From Bryopsis sp. KO-2023 (lineage: Eukaryota; Chlorophyta; Ulvophyceae; Bryopsidales; Bryopsidaceae): DNA of 64,000 nucleotides. A program made the translations under genes and the position numbers. The stretch lies in NCBI GenBank assembly GCA_030272585.1, contig BSYQ01000010.1, positions 3,286,001 through 3,350,000 on the forward strand, written 5' to 3'. How positions within the stretch are numbered: the first letter of the stretch is position 1; every line of letters begins with the position of its first letter. Shown here piece after piece: positions 23,196 through 34,255 of the stretch. The notes beneath the pieces are model-generated. The model was given only the letters and a program-made list of their open reading frames with translations, ran no database searches and was not told the origin of the DNA.

Positions 23196-24546
23196 TCAAA
23201 ATTCTGCTCCGGGGCCCAGCTCCAGGGTGCCCCTCTGGACCGAAAAGATTATATCTGGCTGGTTCGCCAGCAAACTCGCGACATCTGTTGTTGGCATTAA
23301 CCTGTGTGCCAATCACGCTCAGATTGCATTTCAAATAAATAACGCAGGGATTGATTGTGCAACCACTAGAAACCCACCTGGATAGTTCCTCCATAACACG
23401 CTTCATATCGCACATCAACGTGAAAGGGACCTGCTCCACTATAGGATCCAAACAACACCCCTCAGGCAGACATTCCCTCAACGCGTCGATGGAGGAAGGC
23501 AGCTGGCTGTAATTGGTGGCCAGCAAGAGGGATGGACTCCGGGCGACCATCAGCGAAATGTTTGCAGATGGAAAGAACTCCCTCAAGCCGAGCTGCAACA
23601 CCACTGAATGAGGGGGTCAGCGATTCTTCCCTCCATGTCCCCATGCCACACAACAATCCGAAACTGGATGGATGAATTCCAGCTTGATATTTCTGGAAAG
23701 CTGTAAAAAATTGAAGGCAGGGGACCCATCCTAAGCTGGAAAGTGTGGAGAGCTTGGAAAGAATATGCAGGAAACGGTCAAGATGGTGAACAGCATCCTT
23801 CTACAAAGGGTTACCACTCGAATGACGACGCCATCCAAATCGTCAATGAGCTGGAACAGCAGATCAGGTTGCAGTCGATCGACCCGAGTTCCAAGGTCAG
23901 GCAGCAGAGTCAGGAAAACCTGAACGAATTGATTGAAAGCTTAAAGATCCCCAAGACTTGACACATGATTGAAATTTCTAACATCTGCAGCCAGTAAGAA
24001 TTGATGTTTTCTTTGGGTTTTTTTTTCTGGAGTCCCCTTGTTGCAAGGATAAATTTTTCTCTTGGACTTCCCTTTACAATTTTGGGGGGGTTTGAAAGGT
24101 CGGGGGTGGAGACATTGTTGCTAAGGAAGAACACGAATTTTAATTCAAACCTAGGTCAAGCACATATTCACAGATGGATATTTCATTCTTCACACTTGGT
24201 GTTGAAATTCAGGCCAAATGCAGTGAGAGAATCCACCAACCTCCAAACGATTTTCGAAATCCTCCTCCTTCAACGAGCTTTTCCTGGCCGCAGCCGATAT
24301 CACTAATTTCCGGACCTGCTCCACACGCAGCGCGACGGAGTCCTCTGTCACGACGCGACCCATCAGCTTCCACGGTGGTGAGGGATCCCCCAGGTCGTTA
24401 CCTTTCTTCGGCGCATCCTGGGCAGGAGCATTGCCTTTGGCGTCTCCGTAAAGCCTTGACCGGATTCGACCGGAGAAAAACCGGTCCAGCGAAGGCTTGG
24501 AGCGGGGGAGTTGCCGGCTGGCAAGGGATGCTCGAAAGGAATCCAT
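23196..24546 (-). CDS. mTERF-like helical-repeat protein (208 aa, tentative model)
   Basis: Exons on the minus strand: 24546-24241, 23592-23378 and 23301-23196, phases consistent (627 nt). Exon 1 starts MDSFRASL and is basic and Ser-rich, compatible with an organelle presequence. Exons 2 and 3 show short helical repeats with the rhythm of mitochondrial transcription termination factors: ANISLMVARSPSLLLA, LDPIVEQVPFTL and TTDVASLLANQPDIIF, with a Pro about every 35 residues. Such proteins bind organellar nucleic acid. The model is short for the family (usually 300+ residues), so a further 3' exon may be missing or the protein may be a small relative. The acceptor at 23592 was chosen over a nearby one because only it keeps phase. 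Intron 1 contains an open frame on the other strand. Confidence 0.5.
23743..23961 (+). CDS. Possible short helical protein or terminal exon inside an opposite-strand intron
   Basis: A plus-strand frame whose last 50 residues (NDDAIQIVNELEQQIRLQ through LIESLKIPKT) look like genuine coding sequence: strongly amphipathic, Gln/Glu/Leu-rich, ordinary codon use, and an immediate stop. It lies wholly in intron 1 of the minus-strand mTERF-like gene. The start is not convincing (the upstream part is poor), so it may be a last exon whose earlier exons I could not find. No family recognised. Confidence 0.3.
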   Translation: MWRAWKEYAGNGQDGEQHPSTKGYHSNDDAIQIVNELEQQIRLQSIDPSSKVRQQSQENLNELIESLKIPKT

Positions 24547-24917
24547 CGATTCCGACTTTTCCAGTCCGCTTCGTGTTCGCAAAAAACGTGTCAGCCTTCC
24601 GTCATGGCTCGTAAAATTGCGGCGGACGTCGAGGAAACGTCTTGTGATAAGGAGCGTGCGTGAGGGGTCAGGTTGCGGATGTGAAACATTCGGATTGACC
24701 CGCCTCCGTTTCTTGCTTTCATTTCAGAGCAAGGTACGCTCGGCAAAGTGGTTCGTTTCTGCAGTGTTTCTGTGTCCGTTTTTGTACCCTCCAGCGACAT
24801 CCCCGCATCCTGCCACTGTTTCTGTCGTCTTTTTGTGACAACGGTGAAAGAATTTTCCGAAACAAGCGTCAGAAAAATCTTTTGACACCGCCCTGGCGTG
24901 AAAACGCGTTCGCAGGA
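24547..24917. promoter_or_regulatory. Divergent promoter region between mTERF-like gene and membrane protein gene
   Basis: 371 bp between two start codons facing away from each other, richer in GC and CpG than the neighbouring introns. No TATA box or other element can be assigned with confidence; the shared-promoter role is inferred from the arrangement. Confidence 0.4.
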
Positions 24918-25878
24918 ATGGACCCGTTGTTTCTCACGTTCCGGAACGATGCTCTGGAGCGTGGCTACCGAAGTCACCTCCTGCGTGGCGCATCGAACTA
25001 CAAACGCAGCGCCGTGGGGATGCTGCTTTTTCTGCGCACTGTGGTGATCGTCGTCACCCAACCGACGGGAGACGTCAAAGCGGCATTGTGCAGCGCTGCC
25101 CCTCTCGCAGAACTCCTGTTTCGGAACAATATCTCGGAACCAGTTCTGGAAAAGTTTGCCCCCCTGATCCAACTCGCGTTTGGGTAAGACTCCCTGACAT
25201 TGAATCCAGAAAAAAATATATATATTTTTCTTAAAGATTGCAACTCCCATCCTGAATCTTTTCTTTTTTTTAATTCTGAATTCGACAAGTTAAATGTGAA
25301 CAGTTTTTCATCCCACCGTATGAACAGAAAACAAAAAAAAACAAGTGTTACTTTCCACCACCAGGTGAGCACCAAAGTGAGTTCCAAATTCTCTTTTCAA
25401 ATTTTCTTTTCTTTTATTCGCTTCCCTCCATGTGTAGATTTGCGCATTCATTCTTGGCTCTTGGTGGCGCTGCCTCCGCAGTGATGATGTACCCAGACTC
25501 CACTAAAATCGCCCTGGTGGTGGGATTCACCACGACGCAGCTTTTCACCATGTGCTGGTATCGACTCAGACTGGCACACCAAGTGTTGCTGAACACAGTC
25601 ACTGTGATCTTGGGACTGACAATGTACCTGGATCCAATCTGCACTTCGGTCGATGCTATGGGATGGAGTCCGCTCATGGCAGATTGTGTCTGTCGGGTGG
25701 ATCGGTTTCTTGGAGGAGTGATGTTGGGGACTGGGGGTATCGATTCGAAACAATGCCGGGACCTCGGCGTGCTGGCGTGTCGTCAGGTGGGATGTGTTTT
25801 TCTTTGTTTGTTTGTTTCTTTCTTTCTTTTTTTTTTGAAGGGTAAGAATCAATGGAGATGTTACCACGAATGAGAGAA

Positions 25879-25909
<31 letters not shown>

Positions 25910-26159
25910 ACAGCTTTACTTGTTTGTGCATATATTCTTGGGCGTGTTCGTTTTCTCCTGTTGGTTATGGCGCAACGAGAAGAAACATAGAATACATTAT
26001 GTCAAACATCACCAGCATCAGAACCAGGACCAGCAAATCATCGCCGAAATAATCAACAGCACGGATGGCTGCGGTGTGGGGTTTCTGGAATGCGTGTATG
26101 CTTTGATCCTCTTGTGGCAAGGCCTCATGGTTTTAACGTTGATGGAATCCCGGCCGTGA
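24918..26159 (+). CDS. Unrecognised multi-pass membrane protein (286 aa)
   Basis: Exons 24918-25183, 25438-25786 and 25914-26159, phases consistent (861 nt, ending TGA). Starts MDPLFLTFRNDALERG. I do not recognise the family. Visible hydrophobic segments: about residues 31-46 (VGMLLFLRTVVIVV), 85-105 (FGFAHSFLALGGAA), 112-128 (IALVVGFTTTQLF), 135-155 (LLNTVTVILGL), around 205-222 (LYLFVHIFLGVFVF), and a C-terminal one near 262-280 (CVYALILLWQGLMVL). A hydrophilic His/Gln-rich loop (KHHQHQNQDQQ) precedes the last helix. No signal peptide. Four Cys lie in the central loop. Intron 2 contains a (GT)n microsatellite next to its acceptor. The gene shares a 371-bp divergent promoter region with the mTERF-like gene. 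Confidence 0.75.
25880..25906 (+). repeat. (GT)n microsatellite in an intron
   Basis: About 13 GT units shortly before the acceptor of the last exon of the membrane-protein gene. Confidence 0.9.
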
Positions 26160-27841
26160 GAGGGGGGGGGGGGGGGGGGCGCGATGTTGCAATGCCGTTG
26201 AACACAGAAAAAAGAGGGAAACTGTGTCAAATAAACTGTGGAAAACAGCATACGATTCATGACGAAAAGAGAGGAAGAACAAAACAAAACGAAAAGGAAG
26301 AGAAAAAAAAAAAGAAAGGGACTCTTTGATCTCGTCACAGATATAGACTTAACTTTTTTTGTGTGAAAAAAACGGGGATTTTTGAGAGGGGAGACATATT
26401 TCTGTCTGTGTATTTATACATAACTCAACTGGGGAGGGTGGTTGGGGATAGTTAGACAAGGAACATTGTGGGGAAAATGAAGAGTGATTGGGATTGGACA
26501 TGCTTTCGATGCCCTCAGGGTGTATTTGTAACCATTGAAGTGTGGGTGGTAGAAAAACTACGGGCAGAGATGGAGGGGGAAATGAGAATCGGAAAGACGA
26601 TAGTAGAAAAAGAGATTGCCCGGTTTTCTGGGGAGGAAAAGATGTCTGTAGTTTATGCGAGTGCTGGGCTGCTTCATAAAGCATGTTGGGTCTTTTTTTT
26701 TTTGGAGGGGGGGGGGGGGGGGGGGAAGAGGGTTTGGAGAGAATGTTTTCCTCTGCAGCTGTTCGTCCCTTATCCTGTGAAGGGGAAACTCAAGAGATAC
26801 AAGGCTCCTTCCGTGCTTCTTTTTTTTTTTGTGTGTGTGTGGTGGTTCTTGTAAACAGACCGATTGAGATTCCTGTGCTAAGCAGTGCGCGAACAGGTTC
26901 ATTACATGTTTTTCATGAGGTTGGGAGAAAAAAACACAGCTTTTGCAGTTGCAGGTGATCGATCGATTTTTTAGGTTCATGAGTTGGTGGACTGGTAACC
27001 TTCCATGTGTTCCTTCCACAAATACCCAACTTTTCCCTTCTGAGTGAATCTTTTTTATTTGGCTTTTGCAGGCGATGGAGATTGGGTAAGATTGGGTGGG
27101 ACAGGATCGTTGAGTATTCTCGTTTTATCCCTCCACCTGGATCCCTTTCACAAACACTAGCTAACTTCCTGCTATGAAACCCACTAGAATCGACTGGCAG
27201 ATTTTAGAGTGATGAGTGATAGATTCTGGTCAGAGAGTCAAGATCACTCAGAGTTTGAAAGGGAACAGTCAGGTGATTGTGTTGATATTTATGGTGGATT
27301 GGGAAAGAGGAAGTTGACCTTGTCTTTCGAACAGATTTTTGACAAGTGTGAGAACCAGTGTTTTTTTTTATCAGTGCTCAGTTTTTGAAAGTTCAAAAAC
27401 AGGGTTTCATTGGTCTTCAACAATCAGCCTGGATGTAGTATTGTTCGTGGAACTTGGTTCCAACATGGTTATTTTTGGCTGTAAAATTTTGAAAATTTTG
27501 AACATTTTACTGCTACATAAAGAACATTATGCAAGTTCTCTATTTGTTTTGTTTATACCAGCCAATAGCATATTTCTGTGCCAAGGGCATCCTTCACCAC
27601 AGAATCCACAGACGCACTCACTTGGCAAGTTTTTTCAGAACATTTCTATCATCAAATTTTACACACTTTCCCCCGAAAGAATCTGAGTCTGAGCATCAAC
27701 ATCGCATAGCTGTGAATCTATTTTCCAAGACCAAAAATCAACAGAACCTTTTTCCACACATCCTTGAATCTTTTGCGACACTCTTCAACAACTCCCCAAG
27801 CAAGGCTAGCATTTTTTTTTTTCACCATCTTTTTTTTCAGT

Positions 27842-27960
27842 CTATCACTAGACTCTTCCCACGATTTGACCGGTGGGGCTTTTTGACCTGTTTTTTTTTC
27901 ATCAATTTTTTAGCCTATCACTAGACTCTTCCCACGATTTGACCAGTGGGCCTTTTTGAA
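27842..27960 (+). repeat. 73-bp tandem duplication
   Basis: The stretch CTATCACTAGACTCTTCCC with the following GATTTGACC and GGGC(T)TTTTTGA occurs at 27842 and again at 27915, differing at a few bases. A third, degraded GGCTCTTCCCAC lies near 28000. Confidence 0.8.
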
Positions 27961-28201
27961 CTTTTTTTTTTCCTCCTCTTTTTCCATCAGCCCGTTTGCT
28001 CAAGGCTCTTCCCACAGCGGTGACAATTTGCTTTCGTGGGGTATGTTCTCGCTTTCCTTTTTTTGCCTCTTGTTCTCTGTTCTCTCTTCCATGGTTTTCG
28101 AAAACTCGCTTCTTTTTTTTCCCTATACAATCCCACCATTTTTCAAGAAACAAGAGCACGTATGAATATTGAAAAACACCATCCCAGGAAATGAATCAGG
28201 T

Positions 28202-28274
28202 GTTAATCGAAAATTACAGTTAGAAATTCATTTCTTTTATGTCATTTAAATTCTAAATGTAATTTTCGATTAAC
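28202..28274. repeat. 17-bp perfect inverted repeat (hairpin/MITE-like)
   Basis: Arm GTTAATCGAAAATTACA at 28202-28218 and its exact reverse complement at 28258-28274. Pairing extends imperfectly inward (TTAGAAATT against AAATTCTAA). Confidence 0.8.
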
Positions 28275-28453
28275 GACTGTGATTTTTTCAGCAACACTGT
28301 CGCTGGAACATCACTATTCACTTTTTCAGACAAACACCAAGCAATAATAGGTACAATGACAAAAACATTCTGCAGCAAGGTTTTGGCATGCACTTCTCGC
28401 TGTTCACTAAAACTTTTCCAGTTTTAGTGAACAAAGGGATGGCACTACTGACC

Positions 28454-31400
28454 TTAATTCACCCCGCTGGATCCACCAGCATCAGCTCCCTTGTTTGGAA
28501 TCTGCAGCTCATTGAACACCCTCGTTTCATCGATTTTGATCCTCTTGTCGGCCTGCAAGTGCGAATTTCAAAACCAATCAATGTTGAATCACCTGTAGTT
28601 GTTTTACTTCACTCGCTATGTTTTTTTAAACAAGTGTGCCACCAGTTCTCTTAAGGGACAAATTTGATTCAATCGCAACAGGTCTGCAACATGCAAGCAA
28701 GGATCAACCCATTACCACTTCATAGCCCTCCGCGTTTTCAGATTTGACCTCCTTGACGGCAGTTTTGATCTTCGCCTTTCCATCTCGAGCCTCTTTTCCA
28801 GCCAAAGCAATCGTTCCACTTCTTTTTTCCTGCGTGAACCCAAAAAAAGCACTTTGAAGCATGCTCCAAGGATTTCCAGTTTATCATTTAGATCTTTCTC
28901 AGCAAATTAGTTCAGCAGCACAATTAGTCGGCCAATGAATCCTCGAAAACAAACACAGCACCAGGAAGCATTCCCACGAGGACATGGTTTGATCCAAGCA
29001 ATGTGAAGTTGATCGGATGCATACCGATTTTCGGCGCTTTACTCCATCTTCAATTCGTGGCCATGATGATTGTGCGCTCGATTTCAGTTGTTCAATCAAA
29101 GCTTTGACCCTGTTCCTTTCTTTCTCCAGCGACATCCACAGGCTTTTTGCCGATCTGTCAGACTCATCGAGCTTGATCTTCTCTTCCTGGGCATTGTCCT
29201 CAAGTTTTCTCAAATGGTCCTGACTGGCAGTGAGGGCTGCTTCCAGCTTGCTGATCTTCTGGCAGCACTCTTCAATGACCTTCTCCAAAGTGGATTTGAT
29301 CTGTTCAGCTCTGCCACACCACCACTGCAACAGCCGAAATTGTCGTTTAGCATCGTTGCAGAACAAGAAGTAAGAATACCCAGCAGAAAAGCACCAAAAA
29401 AAAGCAGCAAGCCGATGGAAATCTCGACTGTTGAGGATGCACATACCACAGCTTTCTTCTCTTGCTTCCAAGCAACCAGCAGAATTTCCAGCTTATCTTT
29501 CATGAAGCGCCCGGCTTTCTTTTGCCATGTCTGTAAAAATAACCAAGGAAATCAGTTTGGATGGTTGCATATGTTCTGCATAGACTTCACAACACCACAT
29601 TGTCCAGCCAATGCACAGGAAACCAATTTTTTGAAAATATTTTCAGCGAACCAAGCACCAGTGCACAGGCCAAGGTATTCATCCCCCAATTCAGTCGATA
29701 TTATCGACTCTGTGGAGTCGTAACATCTCAATTTACTGTTGCTATTTATTGTTATTTATTGAGGCTAGATTCATAATGGGGGCGGCATCATCATTGTTCA
29801 ATAGATCTCTAGCAAATGCTCTAAGAGAAATAGTTGGGAAGGTGTCGCACACAATGAAGTTCCCCATTTTTGGCGTATGCAAACCGCTGAGTGGGGATGT
29901 TTCTGTATGTTTATCATTGTTTTGACTGGAGATCATACCTCCGATTCCTTCTTGGTTTTTTCCAGGTCCTCCTTCAATTCGCCGATCAACTTGTCTTGCT
30001 CCAGCTGCCGTTCCTTTTTTGAAACAAAATAAGATACAAAGGCATGGCAGTTGTCAGATTCCGAGCAATGAGTGAAACAAGGATGAACAGCAATGAGCAA
30101 AACAGGCAGAATTTTCAGAGACAAAGTTTGAAAAAAAACAAGCAGCGATCGAATTGATGATTGGAAATGCAAACTGACCTCAGACTCAGCCAATTTGGTC
30201 GACAGCTCTTTGATCTTCTCGTCCTTTTCATCGTTGGCTTTCTTGAGGTCGCCACATCTGGTTTGATATTTCTGAGGAAAATAAACACCCAAGGTTTTCA
30301 CGACACATTCAACAGAATTTGGTACTAATACTAGAATTTCATTTTATTAAAATTTTGTTAATAAAATTGATACATCCAAGATGAAAGAAACATGAAAGCT
30401 GACACAAACGGGCTGCTCCTTCTCGGAGCTGGCCAGCGATCGAAAAGAAATGCAAATTAAACTCCATCCAGAAAATTAATGAAAGATTCAAACAGATTTT
30501 TTCAAGAAAACTGGGCATGGGTCTTACGCAACACATTCAAAGAACTCTTCACAAAATGAACCAAGTCTTTATTTATTTATTTTTCAATGAATAAATACTC
30601 GCCTCGACATCGCTCCAATATACATCCGCCAACTGCTTGAGCATCAAACATTTTTCTTGGCTGCCTTCCAGTTTTTTTTGCAAGCCCTACATTTCCACAA
30701 AAATTCAATAAAAAGTTGAAAATAATAATTAAACAAAAAAAAAAAACTCGATAAAACTCTCTTACCTTGAAATTTTGTTGAATTTGTTGCACCCTTTCAA
30801 GCAACCCGTTTTTTTCACCGGTGATGCTTTGGTTCTCTTCACGCTCGGCCGCAAGCTCCTTTTTCTTCTCCACCAAATCGCAGTGGAGGCACAAGATAAC
30901 CCCACACGCAATGACCAGCAAAAACTGGGTCAAAGCGAGGTAGCACCACTGCCACACACCGCTCCACTAGTGGTACAACAAAACACATCGACTTTTTCAG
31001 TGAAACGTCAGGTGCAGTTCCGACTCTTTTGCGTCAATATTCATATATTTCCCTGCTGTTTTATAAGAAATGATGCTCGAAAAAAAGGGAAAAAAATAAC
31101 AGGTGGTATTGTTGACAATAAGACACCCCATTCCTTTTCTTTCGTCTTTTCTTTTTTCTATGCGTGGAAAGAGGAAATTGACTGCATTTCAGTCAAAGCA
31201 GGCTGGCAGGCGCCTGAATCAAATTTTCAAGTGACCACTGCATTGGCCAAAATTGAATTATACTCATTCAAAAACATATTTACATTCCATATTTCAGTGT
31301 GTTATCCCAAATTGCTAGTCAATAGACAGTGACAGCAGTTAAAAAAAAAGGGGCATTGGTGCTGTTCAGTTCTGGCTGTTCTTTTTTTTATATATCTTTT

Positions 31401-32135
31401 TACACTTATACTCTGGCTATTGCTGGTGGTCAAAATTTGATTGTCAAAAACATCAGCAAATATCGCAATCAGTTGTTAGGGTGTGCTGCAGCTGCCCGAC
31501 CAAGGCCATTCAAAATTCATTTTTCAGGCAATACTTATGTCTGACATGGATGTGCTCGAATCTCAAAAGATTCCTGCACTTAAAGTTAATTTTTAACTGT
31601 TGGTTGGGGTGATTTAAGTCAAGAGGGCCACCTCTCTTCTTCCTTTTCCAAGGTTTTACTGGGAAAATTTTTTCAGTGCTTCAAGTGTAAGGTTATTTGG
31701 GAAGTTAAAAAATGCCTGCACAGTAACAGATGGGTTATGCTTTGAGATATACATTTTTTTGGGGGGGTGTCCTTTGCCATATCTATGCAGCTGACCACCC
31801 CCCTCCCCTGGACTCCAAGATGATATGGCAGTTGTCGAATAACCGTAGCTTTCAGAAAAAACCGCAACGAAAACGTCGCCTCGGACTCTACCATGGTAGA
31901 GTATTGGCCAATACTTCTCAAGGTTTCATACATCACAATTCTGTTATGATCTGCTATTTCTCGACAAACACTGCGAGTGGACGAGCAATAACGGGATCAA
32001 CAAACACAGCAGATCTGTTGGTTCTAGCCTTAAAAACAAAGACGGGATCATCACCTCGACTTCGACGAACCATCCGCCCCACGCCACGACGCACAAACCG
32101 AACATCGCGCGAACGAAGGACCGCCAATGCTCCAT
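28454..32135 (-). CDS. Membrane-anchored coiled-coil protein (about 370 aa, first exon tentative)
   Basis: Minus-strand exons: 32135-32055 (tentative), 30948-30766, 30686-30603, 30271-30179, 30013-29939, 29530-29447, 29324-29025, 28829-28716, 28552-28454 (1113 nt). Every junction is phase 0. Exon 30948-30766 has a clear membrane segment (LALTQFLLVIACGVILCL) followed by Glu/Lys-rich heptads. The coiled coil continues through KYQTRCGDLKKANDEK, ERQLEQDKLIGELKED and IKSTLEKVIEECCQKISKL. The C-terminus (EKRSGTIALAGKEARDG, then ADKRIKIDETRV to a stop) is charged. This resembles ER tethers or scaffold proteins such as kinectin/p180 in layout only; no family is recognised. The first exon (MEHWRSFVRAMF, also hydrophobic) was chosen because no in-frame ATG exists in exon 2 and because it fits phase and lies in CpG-rich DNA. 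The intron after 30603 starts with GC. Confidence 0.7.
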
Positions 32136-32719
32136 TCCTCCTTCGATAAGGTAGGCACAAACGCAAACCTATCCGCACTCAAGAAAGTCGCACTCGAAAA
32201 CAAAAAACGCACTCTCAACGCACGGTAAACTGGCAAAGGAATACCTTTCCGTTGGTACTCAAGTGCTATTGCGGCTTGTCTGACTGGAACACAATGAACG
32301 GGAAAAATTGGGTTAATCAAATCTATTTCCTTCTTTTCTGCGATATCATTGAAAATATCCAGTCGCCCTTTGTCGTTTGTTTGTTTGTTTGTCAGGATAT
32401 TTCAACGTTGTTTCTTGTGGTTGTATATACATATATGTTTACACCAAAGGTTGATATTTTTCTTCTTCCAAGATGTTTTCACAACTTGCAGATCAATTTT
32501 AATCATTGCAATATGATTGCACTAATTTGCACATATCTACCTGAACATCGATCGACAGCCAAGAATACAAAGGGGAATATTGTATTAGTCGGGGGTGCCT
32601 TTTTTTTTAGAGGTCGTCAGGAGGGAATAGCAAAAGATGTTTTTTTTTTTTTTTCATCAAAATGTGAAGTAATACATATATTTTTCAACATACATGTGGG
32701 GACAGAACCACCACATATA
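32136..32719. other. Putative promoter of the coiled-coil gene and AT-rich spacer
   Basis: 32136-32260 is CpG-rich and probably the promoter side of the coiled-coil gene. 32300-32719 is T-rich with no supported feature. Confidence 0.35.
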
Positions 32720-33148
32720 CAGTAATACGCAAATCTTTTCGCGCTACCTTATTTTCGCGCGCGGACCAAAGCACGAAAATAAGGTAGGCGAAAAAAGAGC
32801 AGGAACGAAAATAAAGCAGGCGCGAAAATAAAGCATGAACGAAAATAGAGTAGGAGGAAAAATCTCTGGTTGACATTTAAGGCGGTGTTGCAAACATGGC
32901 TCGGGTTCGTTCGATCGAGCTGTCCGCTGACGGCGACTCAATGGACTTTGGTGGTCTTGAGGCGCGATTGTAGAACAGTTTTAGGTAGTCTTTCGCGTCT
33001 ACATTTCTTTCTCGCCATGCATTTCTTTCGCGCCTGCTTTATTTTCGCGCCTGCGTTATTTTCGTGCCCGTCTTTGGAAACGAAAATAAGGTAGGCGAAA
33101 AAAAAGACTAGCGATCCTAAAGCAATGTGAAAGATTTGCGTATTACAG
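32720..33148. mobile_element. MITE with pogo/Tc1-mariner-like ends
   Basis: 429-bp non-coding element. The left end reads CAGTAATACGCAAATCTTT and the right end is its reverse complement with one mismatch (position 2). It is flanked by TA on both sides (32718-32719 and 33149-33150), the target duplication of Tc1/mariner/pogo elements, and CAGT-type ends are common in pogo-like families. The interior carries repeated GCGAAAATAA/TTATTTTCGC motifs, including two direct copies of CGAAAATAAGGTAGGCGAAA near each end (32776 and 33079). No transposase frame, so it is non-autonomous. Confidence 0.82.
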
Positions 33149-33150
33149 TA

Positions 33151-34255
33151 TATATATTCTCACTCTCCCAACACAGGTAGCCCAAAACCGAAAGTCCACC
33201 ACGGCTTCCTATCACCAAAATATGATTCTACGACTTCCAACAGCACCTCCCACCACCATCAGCAGCAAACAAATTCTTCTCAAGATAGTTTTCCGAATGT
33301 GGAAATGGTTTTCTGAAAGAGAAAAAAAAAAGGGTGCCCTGAAACCCTGTAAAAAAGACCGCCATTTCCTCCCAACAAAAACACCTTCGGTGACTCGCCG
33401 TGAAGCAGCAAAATCAAAACAAACACCAAGTTGATCCGTCAAATCCTGAACGATCGGCATAAAAAAATGTCATGCCAAAGAAAAACAACCAAAAAGAAAA
33501 GCAACACGGATACAAAACGGAAAAATCAAACTGAAAAACAAACAGAATAGAGCAAAAACTGCCAGATAAGTTTTAAAAGAAAACCTCGTGTATGACCTTG
33601 GCATAAATTCCATAAAAAACCCGTACAACAAATAAATCAGGACATAAACATGCGAAATGTCAAACAAAAAAAAATCCCAACACATTCTATCGAGCATATG
33701 CAACTTTTTCTTTCTCTGTTTTCCCCCCAATTGTCCAGAATATGATGTGCAGATTTTTTTTCTTTGTAGATCCTCTCCCACCCTCCCCCCCTCCCCCCCT
33801 CCCCCCCCCAAAAAAAAACGCCCATGATATGCTTTTTCATATATATTTTCTTCTCTTCGATGGACCCCACATTTTCGACACAAAAAAAACCCCAAGAAAA
33901 ACCCCAACTCGGAGTTTTGTTTTTCTTTTTCCTGTCTTTTCTCACCAAACCAACACCGTCATTCATTATCGATCTCAATGATGCGTGGTCATAAACACGC
34001 AATCCAACACAGCAGCACTGCCTCGTCCATTTTCTCAAAAAACATAAAGAAAAAAAAGACAACAAAAAACAAAAGCTGCGCCATAGACCAAAAATGCAGG
34101 AATATAACAACAAAAACACTTGTGAATATCCTCCAAGTGCACATTCTTGCCGGCTCTCAAATTCTTTTTTTTTTTTTTTTTTTTCTTTTTTGATTTTCTC
34201 TTGCCCCTCAAAATGCTTTCTGGGGATTCATACAGACAGCGAGAGTCTCTGACTC
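33151..34255. other. Intergenic region downstream of the pyruvate kinase relic
   Basis: No gene supported. Contains a C-tract followed by an A-tract (33781-33818) and a long T-tract (34167-34184). An 82-codon minus-strand frame at 33212-33460 shows no known domain. Confidence 0.4.

Larger units (their letters stand above)
26160..28453. other. Intergenic region between convergent genes (2.3 kb)
   Basis: Convergent 3' ends face into this stretch. It holds G-tracts (26161-26179, 26705-26724), a 73-bp tandem duplication at 27842-27960 and a 17-bp inverted repeat at 28202-28274. No protein-coding gene could be supported; open frames at 26468-26854 and 27339-27924 have no recognisable domain. Confidence 0.45.

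Noticed and set aside
31730..32149. Plus-strand open frame of 139 codons
   Set aside because: Arg/Thr-rich shadow of a CpG-rich stretch; no domain and no splice partner. The minus strand offers a better first exon for the coiled-coil gene.
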